A stretch of 57,301 bases of DNA from an uncultured Caryophanales bacterium (GTDB taxonomy: Bacteria > Bacillota_I > Bacilli_A > RF39 > UBA660), in NCBI GenBank assembly GCA_947564265.1, contig CANOBK010000010.1, forward strand, positions 1 to 57,301, given 5' to 3'. The notes beneath the pieces were generated by a model. That model was not told where the DNA came from and did no database searches. It saw only the letters and a list, made by a program, of their open reading frames with translations. Below, piece by piece: positions 1 through 7,535 of this stretch. Numbering within the stretch: the first letter of the stretch is position 1; every line of letters begins with the position of its first letter. The position numbers and the translations under genes were made by a program.

Positions 1-2
1 CT

Positions 3-845
3 ATCTATGGAAGTACCGATGGGGAAAACTTTGAAGTATTAACCAGTCAGAAAAATTTAACTTATACGAATCAGGCAAATACAGTAGCTGATGCAATCGC
101 TAATATAAAGAGTTTTGAAATAGAAGAACCAAAGATGGTACAATACATAAAGATTGTAGCCGACCGTACAAATGGAAATTGGTTTACGGCTAGAGCTTTC
201 AATCTCTTTGAAGATATTACATTGAAACCTACACCAACGCCAACACCAAGTAAATCACCAGAACCAACTGATACGCCTGAACCAATTCCAAGTGAGTCAC
301 CAGAACCAACTGATACACCTGAACCAACACCAAGTGAGTCACCAGAACCAACTGATACACCAGAACCAACCCCAAGTGAGTCACCAGAACCAACTGATAC
401 GCCTGAACCAACACCAAGTGAGTCACCAGTGCCAACGAATACACCTGAACCAACTCAATCTCCAGTGCCAACACGTATTCCAACACCAGTACCAACTCCA
501 AGTGGTTCACCAACTCCTACTCCAACATTAGCACCTACATATCCAGATTCTCCATATGAAAATGATGATGATTATTATAATAATAACAATTATTACTATA
601 CAAATAATAATAATAATTCATCTAGTGGAAGTAACAACTATACTGGTAATAATAGTACTAATACAAATGTTGAGAGTGGAACAAAAGAAGAGACTACAGG
701 ACAATTTGTTAGTTCTATTCCAGAGAGCACAGTAAATTATCCAGTAGACAATACAGAAAAGACAAAAGATAATTCAATGCTTCAATTCTGTTTACATCTA
801 TTTCTTCTAATTCTTGGTGCAGGAGTTGTTATTATCATTCTATAA
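3..845 (+). CDS. Surface protein C-terminus: discoidin-like end, Pro-Thr-rich linker, membrane anchor (5' partial)
   Basis: The reading frame is open from the window edge (first full codon at 3), so the true start lies outside and 280 residues are visible. Residues 1 to about 75 look like the end of an F5/8-type-C (discoidin) or NPCBM-like carbohydrate-binding domain, with STDGENFEVLT followed by YIKIVADRTNGNWFTARAFN. Residues 76-180 are a Pro/Thr/Ser/Glu linker built on a repeated PSESPEPTDTPEPT unit. An Asn/Tyr/Ser-rich low-complexity stretch follows. The last 22 residues are hydrophobic (FCLHLFLLILGAGVVIIIL) with no LPXTG motif, so I infer anchoring by a C-terminal membrane segment. A large exported adhesin or glycan-active protein is likely, but its catalytic part is not visible. 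An ATG at 135 falls inside the domain and is not a start. Confidence 0.75.
   Translation: MYGSTDGENFEVLTSQKNLTYTNQANTVADAIANIKSFEIEEPKMVQYIKIVADRTNGNWFTARAFNLFEDITLKPTPTPTPSKSPEPTDTPEPIPSESPEPTDTPEPTPSESPEPTDTPEPTPSESPEPTDTPEPTPSESPVPTNTPEPTQSPVPTRIPTPVPTPSGSPTPTPTLAPTYPDSPYENDDDYYNNNNYYYTNNNNNSSSGSNNYTGNNSTNTNVESGTKEETTGQFVSSIPESTVNYPVDNTEKTKDNSMLQFCLHLFLLILGAGVVIIIL
245..520 (+). repeat. Short tandem repeat encoding Pro-Glu-Pro-Thr linker
   Basis: A degenerate 42-45 bp unit encoding roughly SESPEPTDTPEPTP is repeated about five times within the surface-protein linker. Several copies are nearly identical at DNA level, so copy number could vary by slippage or recombination. Confidence 0.8.
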
Positions 846-959
846 TTTGATACAATCAATAAAATTTTTCTCAGAATATTTTGGGAAAAATTTTTAACAT
901 TACATAATGAATTTTTCTAAAAGTAATTTATAATATAATAAAAAAGTGAAGTGAATACT

Positions 960-2039
960 ATGACAATTAAGCAATATATTCAAAAACAGGGGAAATTTAC
1001 CTTTCAAGAGTTACCTTTTAATGATGTTGATGGGTTAATTTTGTCTCTACTTAGCTATATAAATTTTAAGGGAATTGTACCTAAAAATAATAGTAGGCAA
1101 ATTAAATTATCAAGAGCCTCTGATCTCTTTTTTAAAAAATATACTGAGAAAGAAATAAAAAAATTTGTTCCAACTTTTATTCGTAAATTAGTATTACTAT
1201 TTCAATTGATGGCAAATACAGAACGTTATAAAGATATACTTCTTTACAATTATGTAAAGGAAGTAGAGCAGGATACACAATTTGGTGCTTTAAGTATGTT
1301 ATTAAATGATGGTACTTTGTTTATTTCTTTTGAGGGTACAGATGATTCTATCGCAGGTTGGAAAGAAGACTGTCAAATGTCTTATCAATTTCCTGTTTTA
1401 GCACAACAAAAAGCAGGGTCTTATTTAAGAAAAAACGTATCTATTTTTGGTCCAAAGGTAAGAATTGGTGGTCATTCTAAAGGTGGAAATCTTGCGATGG
1501 CTAGCTATTTATTATCCGATTTCCTAATTCGTAGAAAAGTGATTTGTATTTACAACAACGATGGACCTGGATTTAGAGCAAAGGAATATGATTCTAAAGT
1601 TTATAAAAAGATGGAAAAGAAACTAACCATGATTGTACCTGAAGAGAGTTTAGTTGGAATGATACTTCATCATCCAATGAATTATGAAGTAGTAAAAAGT
1701 AATTCTCTTAGCCTATTTCAGCATGATGGTACTAGTTGGTTGGTAGAGGATACTTCTTTTCTACCGGGAAAAATATCAAAAAAAAGTAAAAAATTAGAAA
1801 GACGTATCTTTCAATGGATTCATAGTTATAGTGATGAAGAACGAGAAAGAATCGTAGTTTCTCTATTCTCTGTCTTAGAAAGAGCAGGGGTAAAGGGACT
1901 AAGTGAACTGCGTATTACCAAGATTAACAAGATTATTTCATTAATTAAAGAAAATAAGAATATGGATAAAGAAACAAGAAAGTTCTTATTAGATGCCTTT
2001 AAAAAACTATTATTATTTAAAGAAGAGAAGAAAGCTTAA
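960..2039 (+). CDS. DUF2974 (Mbeg1-like) alpha/beta hydrolase
   Basis: This 359-residue cytoplasmic protein has the nucleophile-elbow motif GGHSKGGNLAM, with Ser at about residue 173. The upstream segment LFISFEGTDDSIAGWKEDCQM is typical of the lipase-like DUF2974/Mbeg1 family seen in Firmicutes. A glycine-rich, Asp-containing segment (NNDGPGF) follows in the usual place. The biochemical substrate of the family is not established. A GTG at 951 is in frame, but ATG 960 fits better with the purine-rich GTGAAGTGA just upstream. A TATAAT-like -10 box lies at 929-934. The gene stands alone and ends at a strong terminator. Family membership is fairly secure; an esterase or lipase activity is inference. 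Confidence 0.75.
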   Translation: MTIKQYIQKQGKFTFQELPFNDVDGLILSLLSYINFKGIVPKNNSRQIKLSRASDLFFKKYTEKEIKKFVPTFIRKLVLLFQLMANTERYKDILLYNYVKEVEQDTQFGALSMLLNDGTLFISFEGTDDSIAGWKEDCQMSYQFPVLAQQKAGSYLRKNVSIFGPKVRIGGHSKGGNLAMASYLLSDFLIRRKVICIYNNDGPGFRAKEYDSKVYKKMEKKLTMIVPEESLVGMILHHPMNYEVVKSNSLSLFQHDGTSWLVEDTSFLPGKISKKSKKLERRIFQWIHSYSDEERERIVVSLFSVLERAGVKGLSELRITKINKIISLIKENKNMDKETRKFLLDAFKKLLLFKEEKKA

Positions 2040-2070
2040 ACTGATTTAAAATTATTTAGATCAGTTTTTT
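2040..2070 (+). terminator. Rho-independent terminator
   Basis: An 11-bp stem (2040-2050 with 2055-2065, one G-T wobble) closes an ATTA loop and runs into six Ts. Confidence 0.85.
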
Positions 2071-2113
2071 CTTTTTCTTCTTCAAAAGAACCTAGGAATA
2101 ATTAAAAATATTA

Positions 2114-2122
2114 TGATATAAT
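2114..2122 (+). promoter_or_regulatory. Extended -10 promoter TGATATAAT
   Basis: TG-A-TATAAT is a perfect extended -10. It places the transcript start near 2129, so the in-frame ATG at 2121 cannot be the translation start of the next gene. Confidence 0.65.
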
Positions 2123-2153
2123 GAGTAAAGATAAGAGAAAAGTAGGTGGAAGT

Positions 2154-2759
2154 ATGTCTGATAAAATGAAAAGAAATATCAAAAGAGTCTTAATTATTAC
2201 TGGTATTTTATGTTTTCTTTTATTCATTGCGACAATCATAGTATTAAATAATGACAATCTTCGATTTAAATTAGAATATGAGTCATTAAACCGAATTCCT
2301 TATGAAAATGGAAGAAAAATCCCCGTTAGTATTCCATGGAATAATTCCATTCAATATATTGAGGGAAAAGAAATTTTAGAGACCTTTCAAACTAAATCAG
2401 GAATTGTATATTTCGGTTATAACAGTTGTCCGTGGTGTCGTAATGTCATCGGGTTAGTGATAGAAACTGCGAAGGAAAATCAGATAAAGCCTATTTATTA
2501 TGTAGATATTCATCGTGCGATTGATGACGTTAAAGAAGATCTAAAAGAATATTTAGATGAGTATCTTCGTGTTGATGATGAAACAGGAGAAAAAGTACTG
2601 GCAGTCCCAGATGTTTATTTTCTAAAGGATGGGAAAATTATAGGGCATCATATCAGTACGGTTAAAAGTTATAAAAATCCCTATAAGGGAATGAATGATG
2701 AACAAAAACAAGAATTAAAAGCGATTTATCAAGAATTAATAGAGGAGATGAAAAAATGA
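2154..2759 (+). CDS. Membrane-anchored thioredoxin-like protein (CPWC)
   Basis: This is a 201-residue protein with an N-terminal membrane segment (about residues 10-32, VLIITGILCFLLFIATIIV) and an external thioredoxin fold. The active site is NSCPWCRN, and a cis-proline follows in LAVPDVYFLKDG. This arrangement resembles the thioredoxin-like bacteriocin-transport-accessory/PedC group in Gram-positives, which act as extracytoplasmic thiol-disulfide oxidoreductases. The start at 2154 is chosen because TAGGTGG at 2143-2149 is a good ribosome binding site and the upstream ATG overlaps the -10 box. Its TGA stop overlaps the fmt start (ATGA), so it is translationally coupled to fmt. Thiol redox activity is likely; the partner protein is unknown. 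Confidence 0.75.
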   Translation: MSDKMKRNIKRVLIITGILCFLLFIATIIVLNNDNLRFKLEYESLNRIPYENGRKIPVSIPWNNSIQYIEGKEILETFQTKSGIVYFGYNSCPWCRNVIGLVIETAKENQIKPIYYVDIHRAIDDVKEDLKEYLDEYLRVDDETGEKVLAVPDVYFLKDGKIIGHHISTVKSYKNPYKGMNDEQKQELKAIYQELIEEMKK

Positions 2760-3706
2760 AAAAGCAAGAATTAAGAATTGTATTTATGGGAACTCCAGAA
2801 TTTAGTGTTCCTGTATTAGAGGGACTAATTGAAAATTATAAAGTCGTTGGTGTTGTAACACAACCAGATAAAGAAGTAGGAAGGAAAAGAGAAATTAAAT
2901 TCTCACCAGTAAAAGAGGTGGCCATTAAACATCAAATTCCTGTATTTCAGCCAGAACATATAAAAAAAGAATACCAAGAAATTTTAAACCTACAACCAGA
3001 TTTAATCGTTACCTGTGCCTATGGACAAATTATTCCAAAAGCAATCTTAGATTTTCCTAAATATCGTTGTATTAATGTTCATGCATCACTTCTTCCAAAG
3101 TTAAGGGGGGGAGCACCTATTCATAAAGCAATTATTGAGAATTATTTAAGAACAGGAATTACGATTATGTATATGGTGGAAAAAATGGATGCGGGAGATA
3201 TTCTTTCTCAAAGTGAGACAGTCATCAAGAAAGAGGATACTGTTGGTACCCTTCATGATCGTTTAAGTCTTATGGGAAAGGAACTTTTACTAAAAACAAT
3301 ACCAGATTTAATTGCAGGAAAAATTACTCCTATTCCACAAAATGAAAAAGAAGTTACCTATGCTTGGAATATTAAAAGAGAAGAGGAGAAAATTGATTTT
3401 ACAAAAAGTACAATCGCTATTTATAATCAAATTCGAGGACTGAATCCTTTTCCAGGAGCTTATGCAACTTTAGACGGGAAAATCGTGAAAATCTATGCTT
3501 CTAGAATCAGTGAAAGTTTCTTCACAACAAAAGAAGATGGAGAAATTGGAAAAGTATATGAGGACGGAATTGGTGTAAGTACAAAAGATGGAGAAATTAT
3601 TCTTACTGAAATTCAGTTTGAAGGAAAAAAGAAAATGAAAGTCAAGGATTTTTTCCATGGTTTTGATGGGGAAAAACTGGTAGGTAAAATATTCAATGAA
3701 GAATAA
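2756..3706 (+). CDS. fmt: Methionyl-tRNA formyltransferase
   Basis: At 316 residues this has the normal family length. It transfers a formyl group from 10-formyl-THF to initiator Met-tRNA in the cytoplasm. Visible hallmarks are MGTPEFSVPVLEGL at the N-terminus, the catalytic-loop segment HASLLPKLRGGAPIH, and TGITIMYMVEKMDAGDIL in the formyltransferase domain. A C-terminal tRNA-binding domain starts near residue 205 (AWNIKREEEKIDF, RGLNPFPGAY). It overlaps the thioredoxin-like gene by four bases upstream and the next gene by eleven bases downstream. The def, priA or rsmB genes often found beside fmt in Firmicutes are absent here. Confidence 0.97.
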   Translation: MKKQELRIVFMGTPEFSVPVLEGLIENYKVVGVVTQPDKEVGRKREIKFSPVKEVAIKHQIPVFQPEHIKKEYQEILNLQPDLIVTCAYGQIIPKAILDFPKYRCINVHASLLPKLRGGAPIHKAIIENYLRTGITIMYMVEKMDAGDILSQSETVIKKEDTVGTLHDRLSLMGKELLLKTIPDLIAGKITPIPQNEKEVTYAWNIKREEEKIDFTKSTIAIYNQIRGLNPFPGAYATLDGKIVKIYASRISESFFTTKEDGEIGKVYEDGIGVSTKDGEIILTEIQFEGKKKMKVKDFFHGFDGEKLVGKIFNEE

Positions 3707-4469
3707 GAATAGCGTAGTGAAAGAAATTCTTGCAAAGTGTTTCGGAAAAGAAAAGGATGAACGTTGGAATGCTGTTGCTATGTTATTGATATTTTCAATT
3801 TTTCTAGCAGTAGTGATTGTAATCGCAAGAACCAGTAATAATCAAAATACTCTAAAACGAGAAGAAACAGTACCAACACCAAGCCCTACTATGAATTTGA
3901 ATCTAGACAAAGAAGAAATAGAACCAGATATAGATTCAGAAATCGTAGATGAAGACTATGAAATCAATTATAGTTACTTATATACGTTTACCTTAGATGG
4001 TGTACAAGAAATTATTACAGGGAAACGTTTAGATAGTAAAGAAATATTTTCTATTATTAATACAGAGGGTACGACAGAATACGCAAGACTCAGTGAAAAT
4101 TATCTAAAAAAAGAAAATGGCAGTTATCATTTAACGAACGTACCTAGTACCAATCTCATTTATGCGAATCTTGATCCACTTCTTGAAATTTTAGAAGAGT
4201 TGACTCCTAGTATTGAACTCAATCAATATCTCTATTACGTGCCAACTTCAGAAATTCTAAAATCCTATCATAATAATACGACATTAGTAGATCCCAACAA
4301 TACCTATAATACAGTAGTGGTAACAAGAGGGGAAAATGGAATTGAAAGAATTGAAATTGATTATTCAAATCTTTATTCTTTACTCAATGGAATTACAGGA
4401 CAGTATACTATTATTATGGAATTTAATAATGTAGGAACGACAGAGGACTTTACAATTCTAACTGATTGA
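3696..4469 (+). CDS. Single-pass membrane protein, unknown function
   Basis: This is a 257-residue protein that I do not recognise. A short basic cytoplasmic N-terminus precedes one membrane segment (about residues 27-45, VAMLLIFSIFLAVVIVIA). After it come a Thr/Pro-rich linker (VPTPSPT), an acidic stretch and an extracellular domain of about 180 residues rich in Tyr, Asn and Thr. That domain contains FTLDGVQEIITGKR and a C-terminal NGITGQYTIIMEFNNVG. No catalytic motif is evident. The start overlaps the end of fmt by 11 bases, so it is co-transcribed with and probably coupled to fmt. A cell-surface or wall-associated role is inference from topology only. Confidence 0.7.
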   Translation: MKNKNSVVKEILAKCFGKEKDERWNAVAMLLIFSIFLAVVIVIARTSNNQNTLKREETVPTPSPTMNLNLDKEEIEPDIDSEIVDEDYEINYSYLYTFTLDGVQEIITGKRLDSKEIFSIINTEGTTEYARLSENYLKKENGSYHLTNVPSTNLIYANLDPLLEILEELTPSIELNQYLYYVPTSEILKSYHNNTTLVDPNNTYNTVVVTRGENGIERIEIDYSNLYSLLNGITGQYTIIMEFNNVGTTEDFTILTD

Positions 4470-4494
4470 CAGCTTTTAAAAATAGTGAGATAAT
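4466..4494 (+). promoter_or_regulatory. Sigma-A promoter TTGACA-17-GATAAT
   Basis: A consensus -35 TTGACA (4466-4471), overlapping the stop codon of the preceding gene, is followed after 17 bp by GATAAT (4489-4494). It would drive the small-gene cluster 4516-5662 separately from fmt. Confidence 0.75.
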
Positions 4495-4515
4495 GTCTAC
4501 AATAGAGGTGAGTCT

Positions 4516-4818
4516 ATGATAGAAAAAGAAATAGATTTTTCCAATTATCAAGAAAATGAGCCGATAGAGTATTTAGAAGATAGTATTTCTTCTATTCCAG
4601 AAAGTGAAGTTCATTTAAGTGAAGAGTCTCAAATGGAAGGAATTGCCCTAGAGATGACATCGACATTCTCCTTTATTCAAAGAGAAAAAGAGGAAACTTT
4701 TGAAGACGATGAGGAAATCATTCGTTATTCTGGTCTTCAAATTTTTACGTTTACGTGTTATATTAGTAGTTTTTGTATTGCTATGATAGGGTTAATTTTT
4801 CTCTTCTTACAAGGATAA
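4516..4818 (+). CDS. Small acidic tail-anchored-type membrane protein
   Basis: This 100-residue protein is unrecognised. It is acidic and Ser/Glu-rich over residues 1-72 and has a C-terminal hydrophobic segment (about residues 78-98, TCYISSFCIAMIGLIFLFL) that could insert as a tail anchor. AGAGGTGAG upstream is a good ribosome binding site. It is the first of three small genes behind a consensus promoter, two of which share the layout of acidic cytoplasmic part plus terminal membrane helix. Function unknown. Confidence 0.65.
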   Translation: MIEKEIDFSNYQENEPIEYLEDSISSIPESEVHLSEESQMEGIALEMTSTFSFIQREKEETFEDDEEIIRYSGLQIFTFTCYISSFCIAMIGLIFLFLQG

Positions 4819-4832
4819 AAAGGAGAAAGCAT

Positions 4833-5264
4833 ATGGATTTTGATCAAGAAAAAAATGAAAAATTTTTAGGATTGGTTCAAAAACATCAAGCACGTTTTGA
4901 TGAAATGGATTATGAATTCTATGATTTAGATACTCCTTCCTTAGATGGGAAAATAGAACAAGCAACGTTTGTATTTGAGGTTCTAGAAATGAATCATTTA
5001 TTGGATGAAAATACTCAAGTTTCGGATATTCAAGAATATCTTCCAGGGTTATTCAAAAATGATATAATTGATGGTTTTACATTTCTTAGAAATCAAGTTC
5101 CATATTATATCAGTTTGACAGATAAAAAACCAGAAGGAGATTATCAAGTGATTTCTTTTGGAAGAACAACAAATCCAGAATTAATAGAAAAAGAAAATGA
5201 ATTGATTGAAGTTTATGAATTATTTCAAAAAGGAAATAGTATTAGGAAACTTCATCATTGGTAA
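4833..5264 (+). CDS. Small soluble protein, unknown function
   Basis: This is a 143-residue acidic protein with no membrane segment or signal peptide. The start at 4833 is chosen because AGGAGA at 4821-4826 lies seven bases upstream. A longer frame from 4773 would run back through the preceding gene. The sequence begins MDFDQEKNEKFLGLVQKHQ and shows no recognisable catalytic motif. It lies between two genes for small membrane proteins and is likely co-transcribed with them. Function unknown. Confidence 0.65.
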   Translation: MDFDQEKNEKFLGLVQKHQARFDEMDYEFYDLDTPSLDGKIEQATFVFEVLEMNHLLDENTQVSDIQEYLPGLFKNDIIDGFTFLRNQVPYYISLTDKKPEGDYQVISFGRTTNPELIEKENELIEVYELFQKGNSIRKLHHW

Positions 5265-5284
5265 AACAGAAAGAGGAAATTATT

Positions 5285-5662
5285 ATGGAAAATGAAATGA
5301 AAGATGAATTAATGGATAACGAATTAGATAATGAACTAGAAAATGGGGTAGATACTGAAGATTTTTCTTATACGTCATTCTTTGTTGTAAAACCAAAACC
5401 AAAACCAGTAGAGGATGCGTCAATTGCTGAGGTAAAACCGGAAGCGATTCCTACAATGGCAGCAGAAGAGATGAATCAAGCTACTATGGAATTACCAGAA
5501 GAAATAGAAGAATTAGCGAAACCGACGCCAACTGTTGACGAATTAGAAGAAATGGAAGAAATTGAAATTATTCCAAACGGATATTCAGGAATGTATATCT
5601 TAATTACAATTTTAATGGTTGCGATGATTAGTATCTCTGTTTTAGGGATTGTTTTATCATAG
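5285..5662 (+). CDS. Small acidic protein with C-terminal membrane helix
   Basis: This 125-residue protein is unrecognised. The N-terminal 95 residues are strongly acidic (Glu/Asp-rich) with KPKPKPVED and KPTPTVDEL segments. Residues 101-124 (MYILITILMVAMISISVLGIV) form a single C-terminal membrane helix. ATG 5285 is preferred over an upstream TTG at 5258 because AGAGGAAA lies just before it. It follows the previous gene closely and is ended by a strong terminator. Its layout matches the small gene at 4516. Function unknown. Confidence 0.65.
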   Translation: MENEMKDELMDNELDNELENGVDTEDFSYTSFFVVKPKPKPVEDASIAEVKPEAIPTMAAEEMNQATMELPEEIEELAKPTPTVDELEEMEEIEIIPNGYSGMYILITILMVAMISISVLGIVLS

Positions 5663-5681
5663 GTTTACACATTACTTGACA

Positions 5682-5717
5682 AAAAAGAAGATTATCTAGA
5701 AGGTAATCTTCTTTTTA
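5682..5717 (+). terminator. Rho-independent terminator
   Basis: A 13-bp stem (5684-5696 with 5702-5714, one G-T wobble) with loop TAGAA is followed by a T run. It separates the small-gene cluster from the rlmN operon. Confidence 0.85.
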
Positions 5718-5738
5718 TCCTATGATTGACGTAGAACG

Positions 5739-5747
5739 TGTTATAAT
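5739..5747 (+). promoter_or_regulatory. Extended -10 promoter of the rlmN-stp-prkC operon
   Basis: TG-T-TATAAT is a perfect extended -10. No good -35 lies at 17 bp; a TTGACG at 5726 is only 10 bp away. The transcript would start near 5754, so translation starts at 5768 rather than at the ATG at 5750. Confidence 0.7.
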
Positions 5748-5767
5748 AGATGTGTGGAAGTGGAATT

Positions 5768-6835
5768 ATGCAGAATGTATATAACTTGACTCTCAAAGAC
5801 CTTGAAGACTACTTTGTCAGTAAAGGAGATAAAAAATTTCGAGCTACTCAAGTATTTGAATGGCTATATCGAAAAAAAGTAACATCCTTTTCTGAAATGA
5901 CGAATCTCAAGAAAGAAGTGATCGCAGATTTAGAGGAGAACTTTACAGTTTCAACCTTAAAAATTGTAAAGGTAGAAAAAGATGTAGATGTCGCAAAATA
6001 TTTGTTTTCCCTAAATGATTCAGAGAAAGTAGAAGCAGTATTAATGAATCATGACTATGGAAATAGTGTTTGTATTTCTACCCAAGTTGGTTGTAATATG
6101 GGGTGTAAATTTTGTGAAAGTGGAAGATTAAAAAAAGTACGAAATTTAGAAACTCATGAGATGGTAGAACAACTACTAGAAATTGAAAAAGAATGTGGAA
6201 AACGAATTAGTCATGTTGTTGTTATGGGAATTGGAGAACCATTTGATAATTATGAGAATCTTGTTCGATTTATCGAAATTGTCAATCATGATCACGGACT
6301 TGCCTTAGGTAGTAGGCATATTACAGTTTCTACTTGTGGTGTTGTTCCTAAAATTATAGAATTCTCTAAATTACCTTATCAAGTTAACTTGGCAATCAGT
6401 CTTCATGCGCCAAATAATGAGATTCGAGATCAAATTATGCCAATTAATAAAGCATATCCACTAGAGGTATTGATTGATACTTTAAAAAAATATATCGAAA
6501 AGACTAATCGAAGAGTAACTTTTGAATATATTCTATTAAGTGGGATCAATGATAGGAAAGAACATGCACAGTGCTTAGCAGAGTTAGTTCGAGGGATGAA
6601 CTGCTATATTAACTTAATTCCTTATAATGAAACTAATAATATTGACTTTAAAAGAAGTAAAAAGGAAACAATTTTGGAATTTTATGATATACTTAAAAAG
6701 AATAAAGTGAATGCTACGATTCGTAGAGAGTTTGGTTCCAAGATAAGTGCAGCATGTGGACAACTAAGAAGTAAAAAGGAGGAATACGATGAAATCATTT
6801 TGTATGACCGATACGGGAAAAGTGAGAGATCATAA
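5768..6835 (+). CDS. rlmN: 23S rRNA (adenine-2503-C2)-methyltransferase
   Basis: This 355-residue radical-SAM methyltransferase modifies A2503 of 23S rRNA and, by family knowledge, A37 of some tRNAs. The iron-sulfur motif is CNMGCKFC (Cys109, Cys113, Cys116). The MGIGEP and SLHAPNNEIRDQIMP segments and the C-terminal methyl-carrier Cys330 in SAACGQL are present. The start is ATG 5768 with GGAAGTGGA upstream; the ATG at 5750 is almost at the predicted transcript start. It is the first gene of the operon leading to stp and prkC, taking the place rsmB often holds in Firmicutes. Its last 47 bases overlap stp in another frame. Confidence 0.95.
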   Translation: MQNVYNLTLKDLEDYFVSKGDKKFRATQVFEWLYRKKVTSFSEMTNLKKEVIADLEENFTVSTLKIVKVEKDVDVAKYLFSLNDSEKVEAVLMNHDYGNSVCISTQVGCNMGCKFCESGRLKKVRNLETHEMVEQLLEIEKECGKRISHVVVMGIGEPFDNYENLVRFIEIVNHDHGLALGSRHITVSTCGVVPKIIEFSKLPYQVNLAISLHAPNNEIRDQIMPINKAYPLEVLIDTLKKYIEKTNRRVTFEYILLSGINDRKEHAQCLAELVRGMNCYINLIPYNETNNIDFKRSKKETILEFYDILKKNKVNATIRREFGSKISAACGQLRSKKEEYDEIILYDRYGKSERS

Positions 6836-7535
6836 TGAAGATAGTGTAATTATCGTTAGAAACAAAAATAATGATTACTTATTAGCTGTTTCAGATGGAA
6901 TGGGTGGACACTCTGCAGGAGAGGTGGCTTCTTCGATTGCGATTAGTTATTTAGGAAAACATTTTCAAGAGTCATTTATTGATCTAAATAAAGACGAAGC
7001 GATTGAATGGTTAAGAACGGCTGCTACCGAAATTAATCGCATGATCTATAGTTATGCAGACGATCATCCGGAAAGTAAAGGGATGGGGGCTACGTTAGTA
7101 ATTGCAATTCATACGAAAGATTATATTTTGTTTGGAAATATTGGAGATTCTAGTGGGTTTGTCATGAAAAATAAGAAACTGCATAAAGTAACTTATGATC
7201 ATACTTTGGTTAATCTACTAGTAACAGCAGGAGAATTAACGAAAGAAGAAGCGAAAAACCATCCGAAAAAGAATGTTTTAATGAAAGCACTTGGAGCAAC
7301 TAATCCAATTGATATTGATGTTTTTGACTGTGATATGGGAGTTACAGAACTATTCCTGTGTAGTGATGGGTTAACCAATATGTTAGAAGAGGATCAAATA
7401 CAAAAAGTACTAGCCAGTAGTGAACCGATTGAGGATAAAGTAAATCGATTGATTGCAAAGGCTAATAATCGTGGAGGACTTGATAATATATCAGTCGCAT
7501 ACTTGATTAGAGATAAAGAGGGTGAAGAAGAATGA
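6789..7535 (+). CDS. stp: PPM-family protein Ser/Thr phosphatase (PrpC/Stp1)
   Basis: At 248 residues this has typical length. It is a metal-dependent cytoplasmic phosphatase that reverses phosphorylation by the adjacent kinase. The metal-binding motifs are all visible: RDHNEDSV, VSDGMGGHSAGE, GATLV, GNIGDSSGFV, SDGLTNML and GGLDNIS. The start at 6789 is supported by AAGGAGGA at 6777-6784, even though this places the gene 47 bases inside rlmN. The conserved family N-terminus (TDTGKVRDHNED) begins a few residues later. It overlaps prkC by four bases (ATGA), the classic coupled phosphatase-kinase arrangement. Confidence 0.95.
   Translation: MKSFCMTDTGKVRDHNEDSVIIVRNKNNDYLLAVSDGMGGHSAGEVASSIAISYLGKHFQESFIDLNKDEAIEWLRTAATEINRMIYSYADDHPESKGMGATLVIAIHTKDYILFGNIGDSSGFVMKNKKLHKVTYDHTLVNLLVTAGELTKEEAKNHPKKNVLMKALGATNPIDIDVFDCDMGVTELFLCSDGLTNMLEEDQIQKVLASSEPIEDKVNRLIAKANNRGGLDNISVAYLIRDKEGEEE

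Noticed and set aside
245-520. Possible CRISPR-like array from regular repeats near the window start
   Set aside because: The units are contiguous, in frame and coding; there are no unique spacers. No CRISPR array or cas gene was seen in the window.
229-531. Open frames on both strands across the Pro-Thr linker repeat of the first gene
   Set aside because: They encode low-complexity HQNQ or LVLVTHL repeats that are shadows of the PSESPEPTDTPEPT coding repeat and lack ribosome binding sites.
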